A DNA stretch of 64,000 nucleotides from a bacterium (GCA_013360215.1 JABWCP010000004.1:205291-269290); one strand, 5' to 3'. Shown: positions 37,323 through 47,821, counted from the stretch's first letter. Notes: generated by a model not told the origin, from the letters alone. Numbers and translations are program-made.

Positions 37323-37856
37323 TTATACGGTTTCCGATCGGTCTTTTTCGTCTTTAGAGATAATATCTGTGACATGGTACACCAAGGTTCCGGATTCGCT
37401 TACTTGTAATTGTGCCATGCCGATGCGGCATAAGTTTTCCAATAAAGTTTGGGCATCCGAAACAGCGATATCCAGTTCCGTAGCGGTTTCCACGATAGTC
37501 AGTTTACCATTATGTTTTTGTGCCAGCTCAAGCAGACGGTCTTGGATATACACTTCATTGTGTTTTTTCTCAAGGCGATTTATTCTGCGCAGCTGTACGA
37601 TCAGCAGAAAAGTAAGTATGCCCGGAACGATACCCATACAAATGCCCGCTCCGATAAGTACACCCAGTTCCGTTGGTTTTTGGGAATGCGAATTATCAGA
37701 CAGTGCGACTAAAGAATCGTTTTGGGGTGCGGATAATTTAGATTGTTCCGCTGTAGTATAGTTTCCTGTGATCAGATCGGACATCAGTGCGGGTATAAAA
37801 ATAGCCGCGCTGATCGTGAAGGGGATGATACCAACCCAACACAATATCTTTTGCAT
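37323..37856 (-). CDS. Membrane protein with C-terminal winged-helix-like domain
   Basis: 177 residues from ATG 37856 (a frame to 37883 is also open). TM1 is at ~10-25 and TM2 at ~64-88. Between them is a short extracytoplasmic Ser/Asn/Gln-rich loop. After a coiled segment RLEKKHNEVYIQDRLLELAQKH the C-terminal ~65 residues read like a winged helix (GKLTIVETATELDIAVSDAQTLLENLCRIGMAQLQVSESGTLVYHV). I do not recognise a named family. It is co-directional with thiD and prmC. Confidence 0.6.
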   Translation of the reverse strand: MQKILCWVGIIPFTISAAIFIPALMSDLITGNYTTAEQSKLSAPQNDSLVALSDNSHSQKPTELGVLIGAGICMGIVPGILTFLLIVQLRRINRLEKKHNEVYIQDRLLELAQKHNGKLTIVETATELDIAVSDAQTLLENLCRIGMAQLQVSESGTLVYHVTDIISKDEKDRSETV

Positions 37857-37888
37857 AAGAAAGGAGCGATGGGCGACGGGCATAGCGA

Positions 37889-38677
37889 TTAATAGAATTT
37901 GTGAAAATGATGTACCGGCCCATGTCCGCTGCCTACTGAAAAAGCGTGGGTTATGGCCAATGAAATATATCGTTTAGCTAAACGTACGGATTCCAGAACC
38001 GTGAATCCTTTAGCCAAATGTGCAGCGATAGCTGCGCTGAAGGTGCATCCGGTACCGTGGGTATTTTTGCTTCGAATACGTTGGTGACGCAGATGGTAAA
38101 TTTTGCGGCCATCGTAAAAAACATCGATGGCTTCACCTTTGAGATGCCCGCCCTTTACTATGATGTACTTAGGACCCATCGCGCGCAGTGTGTCTGCAGC
38201 TATCTCCATATCTGAAATCGTTGTTATTTTTTTTCCGGTAAGCACTTCAGCCTCGGGAATATTAGGTGTCAGGACCGTAGCCTGTGGAAGAAGCCGCTCA
38301 ATAAGTGCACTTATGGCGTTGTCTTGCAATAAGCGATCACCGCTTTTAGCGACCATTACAGGATCTACGACTAATTTTTTTACGCTATACTTACGAAGGC
38401 CATCACTAACGGTTTGAATTATATCCGCGTTGGACAACATTCCGGTTTTGACGGCTTGGGGTTTTATGTCGGTGAGCACGGCTTCGATTTGTCGGGAAAT
38501 CACATCTGTGGTAACATCCATGATTGCGGTTACACCCACGGTATTTTGAGCCGTGATTGCCGTGATGACCGATGCACCGTAAACACCGAGTGCCGAAAAT
38601 GTTTTGAGGTCGGCCTGAATACCTGCACCGCCGCCTGAGTCAGAACCGGCGATAGTCAATGCTTTACGGGGATTCAT
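37889..38677 (-). CDS. thiD: Hydroxymethylpyrimidine/phosphomethylpyrimidine kinase
   Basis: A 262-residue ribokinase-like enzyme of thiamine biosynthesis. The opening ALTIAGSDSGGGAGIQADLKTFSALGVYG is diagnostic. The C-terminal catalytic GTGCTFSAAIAAHLAKG contains the anion-hole and the base Asp region (here GTGC-T). No other thiamine gene is near. It is the first gene of a run with the membrane wHTH-like protein and prmC. Confidence 0.94.
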   Translation of the reverse strand: MNPRKALTIAGSDSGGGAGIQADLKTFSALGVYGASVITAITAQNTVGVTAIMDVTTDVISRQIEAVLTDIKPQAVKTGMLSNADIIQTVSDGLRKYSVKKLVVDPVMVAKSGDRLLQDNAISALIERLLPQATVLTPNIPEAEVLTGKKITTISDMEIAADTLRAMGPKYIIVKGGHLKGEAIDVFYDGRKIYHLRHQRIRSKNTHGTGCTFSAAIAAHLAKGFTVLESVRLAKRYISLAITHAFSVGSGHGPVHHFHKFY

Positions 38678-38692
38678 CTGTGGTGAGGCGCG

Positions 38693-40495
38693 TTAAGAAG
38701 TTGCGGTTTCCGGAGTCGGCTCCTGAGCCGGTCTGCGGCAATCGTATTCTTTACCGTTGTATGTAAATACATCAAGTTGGTAATCTTTGAGTTCACGTCG
38801 CGCATAATCCTGTGCCATACCGGTCGTAATAAAGTAATCAACAATATCCGAATCCAAGTGGCCATCCTTGACCATGAAGCCGAGAATTTTGATACATTCA
38901 GAAATTTTCTTTCCGGGTTTATACGGGCGATCGGCAGCTGTTAAGGCTTCAAATACGTCGGCGACGGCCATAATACGTTGTTGTGTATTGAGTTGTTCTG
39001 CCGTAAGTCCGTACGGATAACCCTTACCATTAAGCGCTTCGTGGTGCGCGCCGGCCCATTCGGTAACACGGCTAAGCTTATTGGGCCACGGCAATTGCTG
39101 AAGCATTTTGATCGTGAGAACGACGTGATCCTGGATTTTTTTACGTTCTTCTTCTGTCAGCGTACCGCGGCGGATGGAGAGATTATACACTTCATTTTCG
39201 GTGAGCAGTTGCATTTCCTGCCCTTCCATCATGATTTTCTGCTGAGCGATATTACGCAGACGCTCCAGTTTGGCGTCCTCCATAAATTCACCGCCGATAT
39301 TACATACTTTGATAAATGCGGCGTCGTCTTCTATTTGTTTTTTCTTTTGTGCGTAGCTTTCTTCTAAGGCGCTTAATTTTTTCTTTTTATCGCGCACTTT
39401 GGAAGTTTCTATTTTTGCTCGTTCACGAATATAACGAACTTCTTCCTCACGTTTAAGCACTTCAAACTTAGCCATCACCGTGTGAATACGATCGTAAATA
39501 GTTTCCAGTTTTGTGGATTTATCAACGACATATTCCGGTGTGGTGATTTTTCCGATATCGTGCATCCAGCCTGCGATACGGAGTTCGTTGTGTTCGTCTT
39601 CGTTCATCGTGAAATCTTTGTACTTCCCTTCGGAAGTATCGCTCATAGAGCGCGCCATAGCGGAAGTAAGTTCCGCTACACGACGGATGTGGCCGCCGGT
39701 ATAAGGTGATTTTTCGTCGATCGCGGCCGCGATAACTTGGATAAACGAATCTAAGAGGGCACGGAGATCATTGATAAGCGTGGTATTTGTGATGGCTACC
39801 GCCGCTTGCGAAGCAAGCGATTCGATCAGTTCCTGATAATCCACAGAGAAAGGAATTGTCGTACCATCGTGCGCTTTGGCATTGAGCAACTGAACGACGC
39901 CGATGATCTCATTTTCGTGATTGCGCATGGCAATCACCATCATGGATTTGGAGCGATACCCGGTGTTCTTATCAAACGCTTTTGTTCCTTGAAAATCGAA
40001 ACCTTCGACATCGTACACATCCGGTATATTGACGGTATTACCAGTCAGCGCAACATAAGCCGAAACTTGTTGTTCATTGCGTGTGCCATCGTCCTTGATC
40101 AGTTTTACCGGAGGAAAAGGAATGGTTTTTCCGCTCGTACCACCCATGGCGAAGTTGAGAGACTTGGTACGCATGATCTTAAAAGCGATACCGCGGTCAT
40201 CGGGAGTTTTTATATACAAGGTACCGCCATCTGCGTTGGTAAAGCTCATCGCTTCAACGACGATCATTTCCAAAAGTGCGTCGAGGTTTCGTTCCGATGA
40301 CAGCGCCGATCCGATGCGGGTAAGTTTCTTCTCATGTACCAACTGATTTTCGGTAAAACTACGAATCAATCCAATAATACGATCAGTCCGGTCAGCCGAC
40401 AAATCCGTCAAATGCGACACGATTTCTTCCAATAATTTTTGGACAATCGGGTGGTCTGAGTATTTCATAGTGGTTGTGATTTCCTGCGCGCTCAT
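38693..40495 (-). CDS. GAF–HD-GYP domain protein (putative cyclic-di-GMP phosphodiesterase)
   Basis: 600 residues from ATG 40495, which has AGAGAG upstream. A GAF domain lies at ~55-245. The HD-GYP domain has the HD pair in GWMHDIGKIT (~312) and HHEALNGKGYPYGL (~484), the complete HHExxNGxGYP signature, so it is likely active on cyclic di-GMP or a related dinucleotide. An unusual ~115-residue charged, coiled-coil-like insertion (DNA ~39160-39505) separates the two metal-site halves. It may share control with the kinase-like genes nearby, but no direct link is visible. Confidence 0.9.
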   Translation of the reverse strand: MSAQEITTTMKYSDHPIVQKLLEEIVSHLTDLSADRTDRIIGLIRSFTENQLVHEKKLTRIGSALSSERNLDALLEMIVVEAMSFTNADGGTLYIKTPDDRGIAFKIMRTKSLNFAMGGTSGKTIPFPPVKLIKDDGTRNEQQVSAYVALTGNTVNIPDVYDVEGFDFQGTKAFDKNTGYRSKSMMVIAMRNHENEIIGVVQLLNAKAHDGTTIPFSVDYQELIESLASQAAVAITNTTLINDLRALLDSFIQVIAAAIDEKSPYTGGHIRRVAELTSAMARSMSDTSEGKYKDFTMNEDEHNELRIAGWMHDIGKITTPEYVVDKSTKLETIYDRIHTVMAKFEVLKREEEVRYIRERAKIETSKVRDKKKKLSALEESYAQKKKQIEDDAAFIKVCNIGGEFMEDAKLERLRNIAQQKIMMEGQEMQLLTENEVYNLSIRRGTLTEEERKKIQDHVVLTIKMLQQLPWPNKLSRVTEWAGAHHEALNGKGYPYGLTAEQLNTQQRIMAVADVFEALTAADRPYKPGKKISECIKILGFMVKDGHLDSDIVDYFITTGMAQDYARRELKDYQLDVFTYNGKEYDCRRPAQEPTPETATS

Positions 40496-40543
40496 AATCT
40501 CTCTCGATACGGTAAAACCGTGGTCTTTAATGATCAACAATGA

Positions 40544-41101
40544 TCAACGGGAACGGTAAGCATTCCATGATTTGTGAATCACGGCGGCCAAAGTACATTT
40601 GATAAAATCACCGGCAATAAAAGGTAAAAATCCTAACGAAAAAGCCGTGGCCATGCCCTGACCGGTATAAAGCTTGAGTTGTAAGGTGCCGATCAAAAGA
40701 ACAGGTAAACTGGCGAGGAAAAAGGCACCGATATTGTAAAGCAAATTGGACTCTTTCATAACAAGCATACCGGTAAGAAAAGCCATGATCGGAAAAGCCA
40801 GCAAGTAACCGCCGGTGGGCCCGATAAGATATGCGATCGTGGATGCGCCGCCGGCAAAAACGGGCAAACCGCAGATACCGTAGAATAAATAAGCCGCCTG
40901 ACTCAAAGCGCCACGACGAGCACCTAACAAAGCGCCGGACAAAGATACCATAAGCGTTTGCAGTGTGATCGGTACCGGTGTAAAAAATAACGGTACTTCA
41001 ATCCACGCAGAAACCGCCGTAAGTATGGAAAAACCGATGACCAAAAGAAAATCTTTGAGCATTCCTGCGTCAACGGCTATGGCTTTGGATTTGGAGTTCA
41101 T
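40544..41101 (-). CDS. bioY: BioY-family biotin transporter S component
   Basis: 185 residues with six hydrophobic helices. It shows the family blocks AWIEVPLFFTPVPITLQTLMVSLSGALLGARRGALSQ and the GGASTIAYLIGPTGGYLLAFP segment. It is the substrate-binding part of an ECF-type biotin importer. bioM/bioN are not in the window. ATG 41101 was chosen over an upstream frame start at 41113. An accC gene for biotin carboxylase lies 5 kb away. Confidence 0.9.
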   Translation of the reverse strand: MNSKSKAIAVDAGMLKDFLLVIGFSILTAVSAWIEVPLFFTPVPITLQTLMVSLSGALLGARRGALSQAAYLFYGICGLPVFAGGASTIAYLIGPTGGYLLAFPIMAFLTGMLVMKESNLLYNIGAFFLASLPVLLIGTLQLKLYTGQGMATAFSLGFLPFIAGDFIKCTLAAVIHKSWNAYRSR

Positions 41102-41216
41102 ATACGTGATCAATCCTTACATTAAAAATATGTTAACAGATAGGGTTTGATAACCTCTTATGTGAGAACGGTCAAATGTACATCCGTGATTGACCTACCG
41201 CAAGTTATTTTTAATC

Positions 41217-42845
41217 TTAATTTTGCGAAGGTGAATCACTGACAACAGCCTCCTCAATACGCGCTTCATCAACGGCAGGGGAGGTACTATTGGTATATCG
41301 TACGACGCGGCGCTCGCGAATCACAACAACCTTAATCTGACCGGGGTATTGCATTTCGTTCTGAATTTTTTGTGCGACATTGGAGCTCAGCATGGCCGAC
41401 TGGGCATCATCCATTTTTTCGGCTTCGACGACGATGCGAATTTCGCGTCCGGCGAAAATAGCATATACTTTAGAAACGCCGTCAAATTGTTGAGCGATTT
41501 GTTCCAATTTTTCGATCCGTGCGCCATACGCTTCCAGCGGTTCACGGCGCGCGCCGGGGCGAGAACCGGAAATAATGTCGGCTGCCGTAACAAGTTGTGA
41601 AATCGGGTGGATCGGTTCGGCTTCGTCGTGATGTGCGAGTACCGAGTTAATTACGACCTCGTGCTCTTTGCAGCGCGTCGTAACTTCGACACCGATCGTG
41701 ACGTGACTTCCTTCGTTTTCGTTACTGGTGGCCTTACCGATATCATGAAACAAACCTGCGCGGCGCGCAAGCTGAACATCATAGCCGAGTTCAGATGCCA
41801 TATTACCGGCTAGCAAGGCGACTTCTTTGCTGTGTTGTAAAACATTTTGACCATAGCTGGTACGGTACTTCAGACGACCCAGCATTTGTTTCATTTCCGG
41901 TGCGACATTTTTAATGTTTAGCGAATTGAGCACTTCATCGGAAGCTTTATTCATTGCTGTTTCGACTTGTTTTTTGCAACGCTCGACAACGTCTTCAATA
42001 AACTCGGGCTGGATATTCGGCGTCTCCGTGAGGCGCAACATTGCTAATCTGGCGATTTCGCGTTTCACAGGATCCATCGAAGAAAGAACAAGCACTTCGG
42101 GGGTATCGTCAATAATGACCTTCACGCCCGTGATTTGTTCAAATGCTTTGATGTTTCGCCCTTCACGCCCGATGATCGCGCCTTTGATCTTTTCATTGGG
42201 TAAATCCACCGTTGTGAGGGTTATCTCGGCCGTTTGATCGGAAGCTAAACGCTGGATGGCGTCCGATATAATCCATTTGGCCTCGAAACTTGCTTTCTGC
42301 GTAGCTTCACTTTTCATTTGGAGCATCAGTTCGGCGGCTTCTTTTTGGGCCCGTTGCGCAACACTTTCCAAAAACTGTTTCTTCGCTTCTTCGTAGGACA
42401 ACTTGGTAATGTTTTCTAATTTTTCCATCTGCTGATGGATGACCGATTCGACATGTTGGGCGCGCGTCTGGAGTTGCTCTTGCTGCGTCGTAAGATCTTT
42501 TTGTGAACGTTGGAGCAGTTGTTCTTTTTCGACAGTACCGCTCATTTTGTTGCGGATTTCGCGTTCGCGGTTAACCAGCTTTTGCTCGTACTGTTTAAGG
42601 CGTTTTTCACGTTCGTCCGTTTCACTGACGATTTTCATTTTGATCTGATGCCAACGTTGTTTGGATTTGACTTCAGCTTCGTTGCGTATGGTTTCGGCTT
42701 CACGTTTAGCTTCGCGTATGGTGTTTTCGGCGATTTTGCGAATTTCCGATACTTTGTTTTTTCCGAAATAAGTTGCAAAGACCCATCCGAGAATAAACAT
42801 CACAATGCCCGCGGCGCACATGATGATAATAGATAAACTATCCAT
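41217..42845 (-). CDS. rny: Ribonuclease Y
   Basis: 542 residues. An N-terminal membrane anchor comes first, then a long coiled coil (~30-180: REAKREAETIRNEAEVKSKQ and similar), a KH domain (~GAIIGREGRNIKAFEQITGVKVI) and an HD domain (LFHDIGKATS ... HHDEAEP). All are in normal order for this mRNA-decay endonuclease. The C-terminal SPS/DSPS-rich end is short and disordered. The promoter lies in the 213 bp to the upstream kinase gene. Confidence 0.96.
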   Translation of the reverse strand: MDSLSIIIMCAAGIVMFILGWVFATYFGKNKVSEIRKIAENTIREAKREAETIRNEAEVKSKQRWHQIKMKIVSETDEREKRLKQYEQKLVNREREIRNKMSGTVEKEQLLQRSQKDLTTQQEQLQTRAQHVESVIHQQMEKLENITKLSYEEAKKQFLESVAQRAQKEAAELMLQMKSEATQKASFEAKWIISDAIQRLASDQTAEITLTTVDLPNEKIKGAIIGREGRNIKAFEQITGVKVIIDDTPEVLVLSSMDPVKREIARLAMLRLTETPNIQPEFIEDVVERCKKQVETAMNKASDEVLNSLNIKNVAPEMKQMLGRLKYRTSYGQNVLQHSKEVALLAGNMASELGYDVQLARRAGLFHDIGKATSNENEGSHVTIGVEVTTRCKEHEVVINSVLAHHDEAEPIHPISQLVTAADIISGSRPGARREPLEAYGARIEKLEQIAQQFDGVSKVYAIFAGREIRIVVEAEKMDDAQSAMLSSNVAQKIQNEMQYPGQIKVVVIRERRVVRYTNSTSPAVDEARIEEAVVSDSPSQN

Positions 42846-42914
42846 AACTATCCTGTAAGTTTCTTAAGTTTTAACTGTGTTTTTAACGAAGTCTATAATC
42901 ATTAGTATAGACGT

Positions 42915-42938
42915 AAAAAACCGCGCACAAGCGGTTTT
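42915..42938 (-). terminator. Intrinsic terminator of the propeller sensor kinase
   Basis: Read on the minus strand, AAAACCGC pairs with GCGGTTTT around a 6-nt loop and is followed by T residues. It lies ~120 bp past the stop of the sensor kinase (43059). Together with the rest of 42846-43058 it is the intergenic gap before rny. Confidence 0.75.
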
Positions 42939-43058
42939 CACTACAATGAAGAATTTAGAATTTTGTGACTCAAATAGCAAGGAAAGAACAACGAATATGC
43001 GGCGTTGTGATCGAAGGTAAAACGTCATGCGAAAAGAGAAGAGAAGCTTAATTTGCTT

Positions 43059-46000
43059 TCAGTTGTACTCATTATAACAAGGTACAGAAAAACTAAATCG
43101 CGAACCCTTGCCTTTTTCGCTGGTAACCCATACGCGTCCACCGTGCAGTTCAATCACCTTTTTGACGATGGCCAGACCGAGTCCCGTGCTGACTTCTCCG
43201 GCTGTCGGACGTGCGCTGAGCTTCTGATACGATTTGAATACTTTGTTAAGGTCTTCTTGCGAGAGGCCTTGTCCTGTATCTTCGACATGAACGCAAACTT
43301 CACGATCGGTAGGTTCACAAAAAACCCGCACCGCACCGCCGGGATGAGTGTATTTGATCGCATTGGAGAGCAAGTTATCCATTACTTCCAAAATCCGGTT
43401 GCGATCGACAAATACATTGGGCATGAGTAAGGGTCGCTCGACAGCTAAACGAATATTTTTTTGTTCGGCGGCACGACGATGCAGATTTTCACACTCGTCT
43501 ATGATGCGTTGCAAACTTTCGCTGTGTTTTTCCAAGTTAACTTTACCGGCTTCGATGGAACTCCAATCCAACAATGTCGAAACCAGATTTGCCATTTGTT
43601 GCGACACTTTATGTACGGTATCCAAGTCGTTTTCAATATCTCGCATCGTAGCGTGTCCGTGCCGGATATCGTTGATCATAAGTTGTACGTAACCGATGAT
43701 CGTCGTCAAAGGATTTCGAAGATCGTGAGCCGCAATACCGAGGAATTCGTTTTTCTTTTGATTGAGGATTTCAAGTTCTTCGTTTTTGATTTTCAGTTCA
43801 GTCGTACGCTCATTGATGATGTTTTCAAGGCGGCGATTGTATTGCTCCACTCTTTGAAGGCGCAGCCGGTGAAACGACCACAACGCCAAGGTGATCAAAA
43901 CAACGATGGCCAAACGAAAATACCAAGTTTTCCAGAATGGCGGTAAAACATGCAATGTGAGTCGTGTCGGTGACTCACACCATACGCCGTCGTTATTGGA
44001 TGCTTTTATCAAAAACGTATAATCACCGGGTGCGAGGGTGTTATACGATGCCGAACGCCGTTCATCGCTGTAAATCCAATGTTCGTCCAAGCCGTCGAGT
44101 TTATAGGCGTATTTATTTTTTAGTGAATTGGTGTATTCGAGCGCGCTGAACTGAAATGTAAGCCATGTGACGGATGATTCGAGGGTAAGTTCGTCCAATC
44201 CAAATGTCGAACGTTCAATGGTAGATTCACCGTTATGCAGCGTATAGCCGGTGATCTGAGGTTTTACAGCGATCTGGTTAAAAACCAACTTGCGAGTATT
44301 GACTGAAACTATGCCGTGTACACCGCCGAAATAAAGCGTTCCGTCGTTTGATAAATAATGCGCACCTTGTGCAAAAATATTGGAAGGAAGTTTGTCCACG
44401 ACATTAAAATTTCTAAAAGCAAACTGATTATCCGGTATATACCTCAGTTGCGAGAGTCCGTTATTGGTAGATATCCAAAAATGATCCGGTCCGGTAGGAA
44501 TGATATTATATACAGCATCGGACGGTAAACCATCGGCTATGGAAATGGAACGAAATGTTTCTTGTCGAATATCCATCAAACTTATACCATTGCCGTCCGT
44601 ACCGATCCAAAGATGCGGATGAGCCGTATCCGGATCCAATGCGATGGTCATAATTTCATTTCCCGAAATGCTATTTTTATAAGACGGGTTACCTTTAAAA
44701 TGTTTCCAATTATTGGTTTCGGGTTCAAATCTGTTGAGTCCGCCGCCATAGGTGCCGATCCACAAACGATTTACATGATCAGATACAATGGTACGAATAA
44801 AATTGTGACTTAAACTGTTCGTGTTACCATTTTGCGCAACCCAACGTTTAAAACGATTATTCGACTCGTCCCAAAGATGTAATCCTCCATACGTGCCAAT
44901 CCATAGTCGGCGAACACCGTTTATGGATTGTGCATAAATGGCGCGTACACGATTATCGTTCAACGAGGTGGAGTCTCCCGGTCGGCTAACGATTTTTTTA
45001 ATAATACCTCTCTGTAAATCAAACCAAATCAAACCTTCGCCGAATGTGCCGATCCAGTAAAAACCGGCTGGGTCTTTGTAGATAGAAGTGATCCATACCG
45101 ACGATGTGTTATCTTCCGTAGGTTCAAGATAAGTTGTAAACGATCGTTTCTTTTCATTGTACACGATCAAACCGCGGTCCGTGCCGGCCAGTACTAATTT
45201 TCCATTGGCGCTATGATCTTCAAATACAGCGGCGACCCGTGTGCTTCGGAGCGTGTTGTTTTGGATATCGTCAGCGACGATGGAAAATTTTGGTGGCTTA
45301 CTATCTAATAAACTGACGCCTTCGCCGCGTGTAGCGATCCATACTATTCCGGAGCGATCTTCCATAATCCAACGTACATCATTATGTCCCAACGAATGGG
45401 CATAATTCGGATCGTGATGGTATGTTTTGATAACCGTCCCATCGCTATTCATAATAAACATCCCGTGCTGAATGGTACCGGCGGCCAGATGACCGTTTTG
45501 TAAACGCGTGACGACGTTAACGCGTTCGTGTGTTAAACTTCGTCGTACCGATACCGTGCGCAGATCCACGCGGTCCAAACCGTCTTGGGTGCCAACCCAC
45601 AAAAGACTGTCCCCATCCGCAAATAACGCACGAATAGTGCCGTGACTCAGTACAAGACCGGGATAAATTTTTTCGATGCGTTCTGTTTTTAATCCATCGG
45701 GTGCTTCCGACACGCGGCAAAGGCCGTTACCGGTGCCAACCCATACGGCGTGATTTTGTTCAGCCAATGACCACACACGCGGATGCGGTAATGATGTTTC
45801 GTTATGCGGGTCGTGCGACACGTGTACGAACTTTTCAGTTACCGGATCAAAAATATTAACTCCGCCGGAATTGGTACCGATCCATAGTTTGCCATCGGAG
45901 CGACGTAAGATGTATTGTATGCGTAGGTCACTCAGGGTATGATTTAGACCGGCTATCGGTTTGTATGTTTTAAATGTAGAGGTGGTTCGGTCAAATCGCG

Positions 46001-46346
46001 CTAAACCACCACCCCAAGTACCAAGCCATAAACGCGCTTCGTCATCTTCGACGATGGAAGTCACATTGTTATTGGGCAGAGTGGTCGAATCACGCGGATC
46101 GTGTTTAAAATGAATAAATCTATAGCCGTCATAGGCGTTGAGCCCGTTTTCAGTACCCATCCAGATGAAGCCGAGCCGGTCCTGGTAGACCGTATAAATG
46201 GTGCTGTGGGATAAACCGTTTTCTACCGTGAGTTGACTAAAATGATCAGGTAAGGATTGTGCGTACGTATTCTGCGGCGCGGGATTAAGCCAATAACCCG
46301 TAGCAAAAATAAGGAGAGATTGGATGATGACACCGAACCGAATCAT
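43059..46346 (-). CDS. Two-component propeller sensor histidine kinase
   Basis: 1095 residues. A signal peptide/anchor comes first. A two-component regulator propeller region follows (about 14 blade motifs such as YQDRLGFIWMGTENGLNAYDG, DEARLWLGTWGGGLARFD and DHVNRLWIGTYGGGLNRFEP). A Y_Y_Y Ig-like domain (~770: NKYAYKLDGLDEHWIYSDERRSASYNTLAPGDYTF) precedes a transmembrane helix. The HisKA dimer has H in AAHDLRNPLTTIIGY. HATPase has N-box DNLLSNAIKYT, G1 DTGQGLS and G2 STGLGLAIVKK. All catalytic motifs are intact. No receiver or HTH is fused, unlike hybrid forms. The ligand is unknown. This type is common in FCB bacteria. Confidence 0.93.
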   Translation of the reverse strand: MIRFGVIIQSLLIFATGYWLNPAPQNTYAQSLPDHFSQLTVENGLSHSTIYTVYQDRLGFIWMGTENGLNAYDGYRFIHFKHDPRDSTTLPNNNVTSIVEDDEARLWLGTWGGGLARFDRTTSTFKTYKPIAGLNHTLSDLRIQYILRRSDGKLWIGTNSGGVNIFDPVTEKFVHVSHDPHNETSLPHPRVWSLAEQNHAVWVGTGNGLCRVSEAPDGLKTERIEKIYPGLVLSHGTIRALFADGDSLLWVGTQDGLDRVDLRTVSVRRSLTHERVNVVTRLQNGHLAAGTIQHGMFIMNSDGTVIKTYHHDPNYAHSLGHNDVRWIMEDRSGIVWIATRGEGVSLLDSKPPKFSIVADDIQNNTLRSTRVAAVFEDHSANGKLVLAGTDRGLIVYNEKKRSFTTYLEPTEDNTSSVWITSIYKDPAGFYWIGTFGEGLIWFDLQRGIIKKIVSRPGDSTSLNDNRVRAIYAQSINGVRRLWIGTYGGLHLWDESNNRFKRWVAQNGNTNSLSHNFIRTIVSDHVNRLWIGTYGGGLNRFEPETNNWKHFKGNPSYKNSISGNEIMTIALDPDTAHPHLWIGTDGNGISLMDIRQETFRSISIADGLPSDAVYNIIPTGPDHFWISTNNGLSQLRYIPDNQFAFRNFNVVDKLPSNIFAQGAHYLSNDGTLYFGGVHGIVSVNTRKLVFNQIAVKPQITGYTLHNGESTIERSTFGLDELTLESSVTWLTFQFSALEYTNSLKNKYAYKLDGLDEHWIYSDERRSASYNTLAPGDYTFLIKASNNDGVWCESPTRLTLHVLPPFWKTWYFRLAIVVLITLALWSFHRLRLQRVEQYNRRLENIINERTTELKIKNEELEILNQKKNEFLGIAAHDLRNPLTTIIGYVQLMINDIRHGHATMRDIENDLDTVHKVSQQMANLVSTLLDWSSIEAGKVNLEKHSESLQRIIDECENLHRRAAEQKNIRLAVERPLLMPNVFVDRNRILEVMDNLLSNAIKYTHPGGAVRVFCEPTDREVCVHVEDTGQGLSQEDLNKVFKSYQKLSARPTAGEVSTGLGLAIVKKVIELHGGRVWVTSEKGKGSRFSFSVPCYNEYN

Positions 46347-46409
46347 GAACTCCCTTTTGTAGCAAGGATGACCAATGGCAATCGGAATTTCGGCTGTGTT
46401 TTATGATAA

Positions 46410-46450
46410 GAACCATACCGGGACCGGATTAGAGCCCCGGTATGAATATA
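46410..46450 (-). other. Stem-loop between accC and the sensor kinase
   Basis: CATACCGGG at 46413 pairs with CCCGGTATG at 46438 around a ~14-nt interior. No clear T run follows on either strand, so its role (attenuator, processing site or weak terminator) is open. Confidence 0.45.
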
Positions 46451-46477
46451 GACATACTTTGCAGTGGATGCAATATA

Positions 46478-47821
46478 CTACAAACCGAGCAGGCGTTCCA
46501 CAAACTTAGTGTCAAAATCCCCACTTACGAAATTTTCATTGAGCATCATCCTTTTCTGAAAGGGGATCGTAGTTTTGATGCCTTCGATGATAAATTCGTC
46601 CAATGCTCCGCACATCTTGCTGATGGCTTCAGTACGGTTTTCTCCCAAAACGATCAGTTTACCGATCATCGAGTCATAGTTGGACGGGATTTGATATTCG
46701 GCATACGCATGCGAATCAACACGAATACCGTAACCGCTCGGAATATGAAACGCATGTATTTTTCCGGCTGACGGACGGAAATTGTGATCGGGATCTTCGG
46801 CGTTAATGCGGCATTCGATCGCGTGTCCACGCGGTTTGAAATCCGACTGCTGGAACGGCAGTTTTTCTCCGGCGGCAACGCGGATCTGCCATTTGATCAG
46901 GTCAATGCCGTATACCATTTCAGTGACGCAGTGCTCGACCTGAATACGCGTATTCATTTCCATGAAGTAAAAATTCTTTTCTTTATCCATCAAAAATTCG
47001 ATGGTGCCCACGCTTTCGTAGTCTACGCTTTTTGCGCCACGTACAGCGGCTTCACCTATTTTTTGACGCAAAGCTTCATCCACCGCGGGCGAAGGGGATT
47101 CTTCGATCAGTTTCTGTTGACGACGTTGCATTGAACAGTCGCGCTCGCCGATGTGAAATACGTTGCCATGCTGATCGCCGATGAGCTGGATTTCGATGTG
47201 GCGCGGTTTTTCAATGAATTTTTCGATGTATACATCCGGATTCCCAAATGCCGATTCGGCTTCCGCACGTGCCGTGTTATACGCATTTTCAAACTCCGAT
47301 TCCTCACGAACAATACGCATTCCGCGTCCGCCGCCGCCGGCGGTGGCTTTGATGATCACGGGAAGCCCGGCTTCTTTCATGATTTCGCGGGCATGTTTGA
47401 TATCCCGCACGATACCGTCGCTTCCGGGGACAACCGGTACGCCGGCTTTTTTCATCGTATCTTTAGCAAAAGCCTTATCGCCCATTTTTTGAATCATGTG
47501 AGATTTGGGGCCGATAAATTTGACACCGACCGATTCACAGATTTCCGCAAACTTGATATTCTCAGAAAGAAATCCGTAACCCGGGTGAATGCCGTCGGCA
47601 CCGGTTATTTCTGCGGCGCTCATGATCTGTGGAATATTCAGATAACTTTTGGCACTTGGCGCCGGACCCACGCAAATGGCTTCATCGGCAAAACGCACGT
47701 GGAGTGAATTGGCATCCGCTTCGGAATATACGGCCACCGTTTTGATACCCATTTCACGGCATGCGCGAATTACGCGCAACGCTATTTCACCGCGATTGGC
47801 GATCAGAATTTTTTTGAACAT
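46478..47821 (-). CDS. accC: Biotin carboxylase (acetyl-/acyl-CoA carboxylase subunit)
   Basis: A 447-residue ATP-grasp enzyme that carboxylates biotin on the BCCP carrier. The N-terminal [22 protein letters not shown], the ATP-grasp loop [13 protein letters not shown] and the [25 protein letters not shown] block are all present. The family's normal partner accB is not next to it, so it may be used by several carboxylases. Length is normal. No biotin domain is fused. Confidence 0.95.
   Translation of the reverse strand: MFKKILIANRGEIALRVIRACREMGIKTVAVYSEADANSLHVRFADEAICVGPAPSAKSYLNIPQIMSAAEITGADGIHPGYGFLSENIKFAEICESVGVKFIGPKSHMIQKMGDKAFAKDTMKKAGVPVVPGSDGIVRDIKHAREIMKEAGLPVIIKATAGGGGRGMRIVREESEFENAYNTARAEAESAFGNPDVYIEKFIEKPRHIEIQLIGDQHGNVFHIGERDCSMQRRQQKLIEESPSPAVDEALRQKIGEAAVRGAKSVDYESVGTIEFLMDKEKNFYFMEMNTRIQVEHCVTEMVYGIDLIKWQIRVAAGEKLPFQQSDFKPRGHAIECRINAEDPDHNFRPSAGKIHAFHIPSGYGIRVDSHAYAEYQIPSNYDSMIGKLIVLGENRTEAISKMCGALDEFIIEGIKTTIPFQKRMMLNENFVSGDFDTKFVERLLGL

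Noticed and set aside
41102..41216. BirA-type operator or biotin riboswitch before bioY
   Set aside because: Only a weak GTTA/TAAC symmetry is visible. No convincing BirA box or conserved RNA motif.
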